NCBI GenBank assembly: GCA_016935885.1
Contig: JAFGQA010000467.1
Location: forward strand, 1-8,597
Length of the DNA stretch: 8,597 bases
Source of the DNA: Phycisphaerae bacterium
Lineage (GTDB): Bacteria; Planctomycetota; Phycisphaerae; UBA1845; UTPLA1
Direction: 5' to 3'
Below, piece by piece: positions 5,422-8,597 of the stretch (position 1 is the first letter of the stretch; every line of letters starts with the position of its first letter). The position numbers and the translations under genes were made by a program. The notes beneath the pieces are model-generated. The model saw nothing but the letters and a program-made list of their open reading frames with translations. It was not told where the DNA came from and made no database searches.

Positions 5422-5982
5422 TTAACAATTCGGTTCCACAGTACGATAGAACTCCATCATGAAGACGATGAGGGCATACTCAGCACGCTCCTGAATATCA
5501 CGCACTGTCTTCAGCTCTTCGAGGTCTAAGGGACCACTGCCGTGAAGATCCAGCGTTTGACCATGCCATTCCTTTTTCCGCTTTCGTCCCGGCGACCAGC
5601 GCTGTTGGAAGGTCTTGACGTCCCCGTGAATGCCCTGGCAGCTGGAATGGACTACGTCATTTCGTTTATCGCACGCGTTCTGGAGCGTCTTACAGAGTTT
5701 CCTGATCTTGGCCATTTCCTCGTTTGGAATACCACCAGGAGGGAAGCAGTACTCCAGTCGGTTGAGAACAAGCCGTTTAAGCAAGTCGACTTTGGCAGGG
5801 AATGAATTCATTCTGGCCGTGACGACCTGACCAGTGTCTGGGTGATCGCCGTCGATTAGACCGTGAATGTACTCATCAAGACGGATTTCTAGGGAGGCAA
5901 AGAGGGACGAGATGAGACCAATCAGGGCGAACATGTCTTTCACCGGTGTGGTCTCCTGCGCGGCCGGCTGTGTTCTGGCCAT
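5422..5982 (-). CDS. HEPN-like protein, 186 aa (RNDVVH motif)
   Basis: Same architecture as the 163-aa HEPN-like protein: an N-terminal helix (LFASLEIRLDEYIHGL), a helix with SFPAKVDLLKRLVLNRL (60-76), then the motif RNDVVH at 107-112 in NACDKRNDVVHSS, giving R-X4-H. A basic segment follows (WSPGRKRKKEW, 129-139), then a long C-terminal helix. The two proteins share DVK or DTK shortly after the motif. A strong ribosome-binding site (GGAGG, eight bases ahead) supports the ATG at 5982. By family knowledge the arginine and histidine would be RNase active-site residues; activity is not shown. It could alternatively be a non-catalytic helical partner of the adjacent nuclease. Confidence 0.6.
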   Translation of the reverse strand: MARTQPAAQETTPVKDMFALIGLISSLFASLEIRLDEYIHGLIDGDHPDTGQVVTARMNSFPAKVDLLKRLVLNRLEYCFPPGGIPNEEMAKIRKLCKTLQNACDKRNDVVHSSCQGIHGDVKTFQQRWSPGRKRKKEWHGQTLDLHGSGPLDLEELKTVRDIQERAEYALIVFMMEFYRTVEPNC

Positions 5983-6007
5983 TTTCTATCCTCCATCCTG
6001 ATGTGAC

Positions 6008-6037
6008 CGAACGTTACGCCTCCAGCCCGTGTTGGCT
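6008..6037 (-). repeat. Half site related to the 5331-5396 element
   Basis: CCGAACGTTACGCCTCCAGC starting at 6007 aligns with CCGAACGTCGCGCCTCAGCC starting at 5332, allowing two small gaps, and both lie upstream of a minus-strand gene start (25 and 10 bases). An AGCC/GGCT stem (6024-6027 and 6034-6037) closes a short hairpin. No matching GTTCGG arm is found between here and the stop of the 101-aa gene at 6054, so it is either a decayed or half element, or the partner arm lies inside that gene's end. Confidence 0.45.
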
Positions 6038-6053
6038 GTGTCTTCTCTTCCTG

Positions 6054-6359
6054 TCAACTGGTGAAGAGAAACACAGGGCCGTGATTCTCAGTCGTCAGAA
6101 GGCTCTCGATTTCGGTTTTGGCCGCGTTGCACGCTTCTTGTTCTGTTGCGAACCCATTGCCGGGAACGCGGTGTGTGGAGCCCTCTCGTCTTTGGAGGTT
6201 CCTCCACCAGAACACATGCCATGAGAAGCCGGGGCGTCCCGCGTTTCTCTCATCTGTCTGTTTCCCAGTGGAATCCAGAAGGAAGGTTAGGATTATGAAT
6301 TCCCCAGCAATCCCAAAGGGCTCCTCCATACTTATAGTGGTGTGGACGTATCTCGCCAT
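6054..6359 (-). CDS. Small hypothetical protein, 101 aa
   Basis: I do not recognise a family. The ATG at 6359 is preceded by AGGAGG at ideal spacing, which is the main reason to accept the gene. Residues 46-54 are aromatic (SWHVFWWRN), followed by a glycine-rich turn and a helix FATEQEACNAAKTEIESLL (70-88). This strand-turn-helix plan is common in small single-domain proteins. There is no signal peptide or clear membrane segment. It is the first gene in the minus-strand series; the next begins 71 bases downstream. It could be a cassette-type accessory protein or an uncharacterised small regulator. Confidence 0.5.
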   Translation of the reverse strand: MARYVHTTISMEEPFGIAGEFIILTFLLDSTGKQTDERNAGRPGFSWHVFWWRNLQRREGSTHRVPGNGFATEQEACNAAKTEIESLLTTENHGPVFLFTS

Positions 6360-6600
6360 GTTCTCCTCCTATTCTTATCAGCCGACTGCTGTATTCGCGA
6401 ACGTGGATCTGTCATGCCGGGCGGCCTTGCAGGGCACGATGGCCGGAGTGCATCTGCGGCGCACGAGTATCGAAGAAGTGCCGCGATAGGATACTCCGGA
6501 GAGAACGGCGGATTCGTAGGCGTGACGGACATGGCCCCCAATCTCCCATCTGACAGGGCCAGAGTATCTGAAACGTGGGGGTGTGTCGAGCGCGGGAGCT

Positions 6601-6631
6601 TGGTTATCAGTTGTTGGTTACTGGTTCTCGG
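6601..6631 (+). repeat. TGGTT-type degenerate repeat
   Basis: Three related decamers occur: TGGTTATCAG at 6601, TGGTTACTGG at 6615 and TGGTTCTCGG at 6622, the last two overlapping by three bases. Similar GGTTA-rich low-complexity strings are common between genes in some high-GC environmental genomes. No function is apparent. Confidence 0.45.
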
Positions 6632-6709
6632 GTAGCGTGTCGTACCTTCGTCCAGCCTCGCTCGGGCCGGGCTCTGCGGGGCGGGCAAGCCGCGCCCTCC
6701 AGGAATCCT

Positions 6710-6739
6710 ATTCGCGTCCATTCGCGTTAATTCGCGGTT
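6710..6739 (+). repeat. Three tandem 10-base ATTCGCG repeats
   Basis: ATTCGCGTCC, ATTCGCGTTA and ATTCGCGGTT follow one another with an exact period of ten. The first seven bases are identical in all three. The unit lies 111 bases before the zinc-ribbon start codon. One-turn spacing would suit a protein array or a bend, but the same kind of string also occurs as a widespread intergenic repeat, which is the simpler reading. Confidence 0.6.
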
Positions 6740-6849
6740 TCCGCTCTGCGCTTTCGGGAGAAGGGGGACAGGCAAATAGTCCGCTATTAGGTTTCCGGGC
6801 GGGGGATCGATCTGGCAGAATCAAAACCGCAACAGGAGAAGGAGGAAAC

Positions 6850-7293
6850 ATGAACTGCCCGAAATGCAAGGGATCCATGGAAAGCGTAGCACACGAGGGC
6901 GTCACCGTTGATCGTTGCACCGCCTGTGGCGGCATCTGGTTCGACGCGCTGGAGGCGGAAGACCTGATCGCGTCCGAGCGGGGCGGCAGTGTGGACACCG
7001 GCAGCCCCATCAAGGGCTGGCAGATGAACCGCATCCGCGATATCCACTGCCCGCGTTGCGGCGAGCAGATGCAGACCGTTTCCGACACGAAGGAATCGCT
7101 GGTCAAGTTCGAGGTCTGCACCAAGTGCCACGGCTACTTCATGGACGCCGGCGAATTCCGCGACCTGACCCACGAGAACATCCCGGAGAAGCTCACGGAG
7201 AAGATGATCGAGAAGGCCAAGGAATTCGTGGACGTCTTCAAGCTGATGCACGTCGTCGAGGAAGAGGCGAAAGACAAGAAGCAGGAGAAGTAG
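6850..7293 (+). CDS. Double zinc-ribbon protein (zf-TFIIB type), 147 aa
   Basis: Two tandem TFIIB-type zinc ribbons. The first has CPKC (C3, C6) and CTAC (C23, C26) followed by GGIWFDALEAEDL; the second has CPRC (C67, C70) and CTKC (C90, C93) followed by GYFMDAGEFRDL. The last 40 residues are a charged, lysine- and glutamate-rich helix. The ATG at 6850 is fixed by AGGAGG directly upstream; an in-frame ATG at 6583 would add 89 residues of low-complexity sequence and is rejected. Small proteins of this family are widespread and mostly uncharacterised; zinc binding is near certain, a nucleic-acid or protein-docking role is inferred. GC is about 62%, like the host flanks. It converges with the glycoside-hydrolase-like gene and appears monocistronic. 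Confidence 0.85.
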   Translation: MNCPKCKGSMESVAHEGVTVDRCTACGGIWFDALEAEDLIASERGGSVDTGSPIKGWQMNRIRDIHCPRCGEQMQTVSDTKESLVKFEVCTKCHGYFMDAGEFRDLTHENIPEKLTEKMIEKAKEFVDVFKLMHVVEEEAKDKKQEK

Positions 7294-7366
7294 GCTCGGG
7301 AGGGCCCCTCGGGCCTTCGCCCCGCCTTTGACGCGCCAGTCGCACGGCTTGGCGGCCCGCCTGCAT

Positions 7367-7383
7367 CGCTGCGCGAAGCAGCG
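7367..7383. terminator. Hairpin between convergent genes
   Basis: CGCTGC and GCAGCG form a perfect 6-bp stem with loop GCGAA, between the stop of the zinc-ribbon gene and the stop of the glycoside-hydrolase-like gene. There is no T-run on either side, so terminator function for either convergent transcript is tentative. Confidence 0.35.
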
Positions 7384-7397
7384 CGATCCGTCCGCCC

Positions 7398-8597
7398 TCA
7401 GAGTGGGCTGATTCCTTCCACGCGATGCCCCAGCGGCGGGAGGCTTGTGCCATCCGGCAGCGAGCAGGGCGCGTCGCCGAAGTTGACGGTCACCGTGACG
7501 CCGTTGGCGAACCGCGTCCGCTGGACGGCGCGATCGGGCGTGAGCCACTCGTGCGAGAGCATCTCCGAATAGCCGGTCGCGCGCGCTACCGGCGCCGCTG
7601 TCTTGTAGCTCTCGACGAAGCGATCCTTGTTCGCCTCCCAGCGCCGGCGGTCGAACATGAACATCGGCGGCGTTCCGTAAAGGGCGTTCCAGAGGTCCCG
7701 CCGGTCCCACAGCTTCGGCAGCTTGTTGTTGTAGTCGCCCCAGTACCACTGCGCGACCACGCAGTCGTGGTAGACGAGCTCCCAGAGCGGGAGCCGGTAG
7801 GCGTGCCCCGTCTGAAACTTCGCTACGTCCTCCGGGACGTCGTCCCAGATCCGCATCATGTCGCGGCCCGAGTCGGGGACGCGGTAGGGCCCGAGGCTCA
7901 GCATCCCTTCGAAGTAATGGACGCAGGGCACGGCCGCATCATGGCCGGTCTCACTGCCGCAGACGAGCCGGCAGTCTTCACTGATGTATCGGAGCAGGGT
8001 CATCTTGTACTGCTTGCTCTCCGTGCGCGTCATCGGATGCTTCGGATGCCAGCATTCGCGCCAGGGGCTTGCGGTGGTCGTGTCGATGAACCGACAGCGG
8101 TAGGCGTGCATCTCCAACTCCGGCGGGATGCGCCGTTTCGCGTAGGCCAGCGCCTGCCGGTCACACAGCGCGCCGCACGGAATCATCTTCCCGTCCTTCG
8201 TCTCGACCTCCCAGCCGCGCTCCCAGCCGCCGTCGGCGCGGATCACGAGATCGTCGTTCTTCCACGCGTCGCTGGTCCAGTCGCCGCAGATCCACTGGAG
8301 CAGCGGGTAGTTCTCCGGATTCATCGCGTCCTGGTAGATGTCGTAGCGGCTGGTGAGGACGCCGAGATCGTTCAGGGCCGCGAGCTCCTCGGGCGGCCGG
8401 GCGTTGCTCCAGAGGATGCGCTCGATGCCGAGCGCCTGCATCTCGCGGCAGTAGGCCGGGGCGTCCGCGTCCCAGCACCAGACGTTGACGGCCCCGACGA
8501 GGAGGTCCACGGCGGGCAGGACCTTGCGCTTCTCCTCGAGCGTCCTGAATAGCCCCGTCGTCTTCGCAAACTCGCGGTAGCGCTTGGCCATGGCGAC
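7398..8597 (-). CDS. Glycoside-hydrolase-like protein, C-terminal part (partial)
   Basis: The reading frame is open to the window edge; a methionine at 8591 is probably internal, because two further codons are open before the edge and no ribosome-binding site can be seen. The 397 visible residues look like the late part of a TIM-barrel carbohydrate-active enzyme followed by a beta domain. Recognisable segments from that methionine: LGVLTSRYDIYQDAM (76-90), RFIDTTTASPWRECWHPKHP (167-186), VCGSETG (210-216), LPLWELVYHDCVVAQWYWGD (267-286) and a closing beta segment FANGVTVTVNFG (361-372). The pattern resembles the DUF5696-type putative glycoside hydrolases of polysaccharide-degrading bacteria; the acids in FID, ECWHP and GSETG are candidates for catalysis. 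GC near 70% marks it as host-like. Substrate unknown. Confidence 0.65.
   Translation of the reverse strand, partial: VAMAKRYREFAKTTGLFRTLEEKRKVLPAVDLLVGAVNVWCWDADAPAYCREMQALGIERILWSNARPPEELAALNDLGVLTSRYDIYQDAMNPENYPLLQWICGDWTSDAWKNDDLVIRADGGWERGWEVETKDGKMIPCGALCDRQALAYAKRRIPPELEMHAYRCRFIDTTTASPWRECWHPKHPMTRTESKQYKMTLLRYISEDCRLVCGSETGHDAAVPCVHYFEGMLSLGPYRVPDSGRDMMRIWDDVPEDVAKFQTGHAYRLPLWELVYHDCVVAQWYWGDYNNKLPKLWDRRDLWNALYGTPPMFMFDRRRWEANKDRFVESYKTAAPVARATGYSEMLSHEWLTPDRAVQRTRFANGVTVTVNFGDAPCSLPDGTSLPPLGHRVEGISPL

Larger units (their letters stand above)
6360..6849. other. 490-base non-coding region between divergent genes
   Basis: The only ORFs here are low-complexity and lack ribosome-binding sites. 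The stretch must hold the promoters for the minus-strand series and for the zinc-ribbon gene, but no convincing -35/-10 pair stands out on either strand. A GCGAAC core at 6397-6402 lies 37 bases before the 101-aa gene ATG, like the cores ahead of the other four genes. Short repeats occur at 6601-6631 and 6710-6739, and a GGGGGACAGG motif at 6763-6772 echoes the GGGACAG units near 2340. AATAG/CTATT (6775-6779 and 6784-6788) can form a small hairpin. Confidence 0.5.

Noticed and set aside
5321..5428. Upstream in-frame ATG at 5428 giving a 513-aa form of the large nuclease gene
   Set aside because: The extra 36 residues are arginine-rich, overlap the preceding gene and are translated through the folded gap element; the recognisable protein begins at 5320.
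6332..6775. 147-aa minus-strand frame in the 490-base gap
   Set aside because: Low-complexity P/R/S-rich translation, overlaps the start of the 101-aa gene and lacks a ribosome-binding site.
6583..6849. N-terminal extension of the zinc-ribbon protein from an ATG at 6583
   Set aside because: The extension covers the tandem repeats and low-complexity sequence; AGGAGG sits directly before the ATG at 6850.
6787..7749. 320-aa open frame on the minus strand across the zinc-ribbon gene
   Set aside because: It runs antisense to the well-supported zinc-ribbon protein and through the end of the glycoside-hydrolase-like gene; shadow frame.
7425..8552. 375-aa open frame on the plus strand opposite the glycoside-hydrolase-like gene
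   Set aside because: Antisense shadow of a high-GC gene; composition is repetitive R/V/A/P and there is no ribosome-binding site.
1..8597. tRNA, rRNA or integrase/transposase gene as source of mobility
   Set aside because: None is visible on either strand; any mobility enzyme would have to lie outside the window.

Overview
The window looks like a chromosomal piece from a high-GC heterotrophic bacterium, most plausibly of the Planctomycetes-Verrucomicrobia-Lentisphaerae (PVC) kind. This is a judgement from style: the end of a LacI-family sugar regulator at the left, a large glycoside-hydrolase-like gene at the right, and extragenic repeats of a type I associate with such genomes. I cannot place it below phylum-group level.

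Layout: (1) 2-184, 3' end of a lacI-type gene (+). (2) 185-339, a regulatory gap with a hairpin, a near-consensus CRP-type palindrome and two TTGACA boxes ten bases apart. (3) 340-2057, a two-gene operon (+) with a 4-base ATGA overlap: an XRE/HTH-ImmA(IrrE) metalloprotease regulator followed by a PIN-domain protein, a toxin-antitoxin-like pair. (4) 2087-2158, a divergent second copy of the lacI tail, so the operon sits between two copies of the same gene end. (5) 2159-2386, non-coding with GGGACAGCCG tandem repeats. (6) 2387-6359, five genes all on the minus strand (read right to left): a 101-aa unknown, a HEPN-like protein, a 477-aa PD-(D/E)XK nuclease-like protein, a second HEPN-like protein, and a 262-aa PD-(D/E)XK nuclease-like protein. 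(7) 6360-6849, non-coding with short tandem repeats. (8) 6850-7293, a double zinc-ribbon protein (+). (9) 7398 to the right edge, a glycoside-hydrolase-like gene (-), truncated by the window.

The most interesting structure is in the gaps between the minus-strand genes. Three of the four gaps hold a 66-115 base imperfect palindrome whose ends are AAC...GTT, usually CGAAC...GTTCG. The clearest two have unpaired spacers and single extrahelical bases. The fourth gap carries a sequence-related half site. Each gene starts 10-37 bases after such a core, and two genes stop within 7 bases of the next one. This is the architecture of integron gene cassettes with attC sites. No integrase is visible, so the working hypothesis is an integrase-less attC cluster (CALIN-like) carrying nuclease and HEPN defence-type cargo. 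An ordinary defence island with folded intergenic repeats is the main alternative.

Sampled 60-base lines give about 47-52% GC inside 340-5980 and about 62-82% in the flanking genes, consistent with acquired DNA between host genes. The XRE-ImmA/PIN operon and the nuclease/HEPN cluster are both defence-type cargo, but nothing in the sequence proves that they act together.
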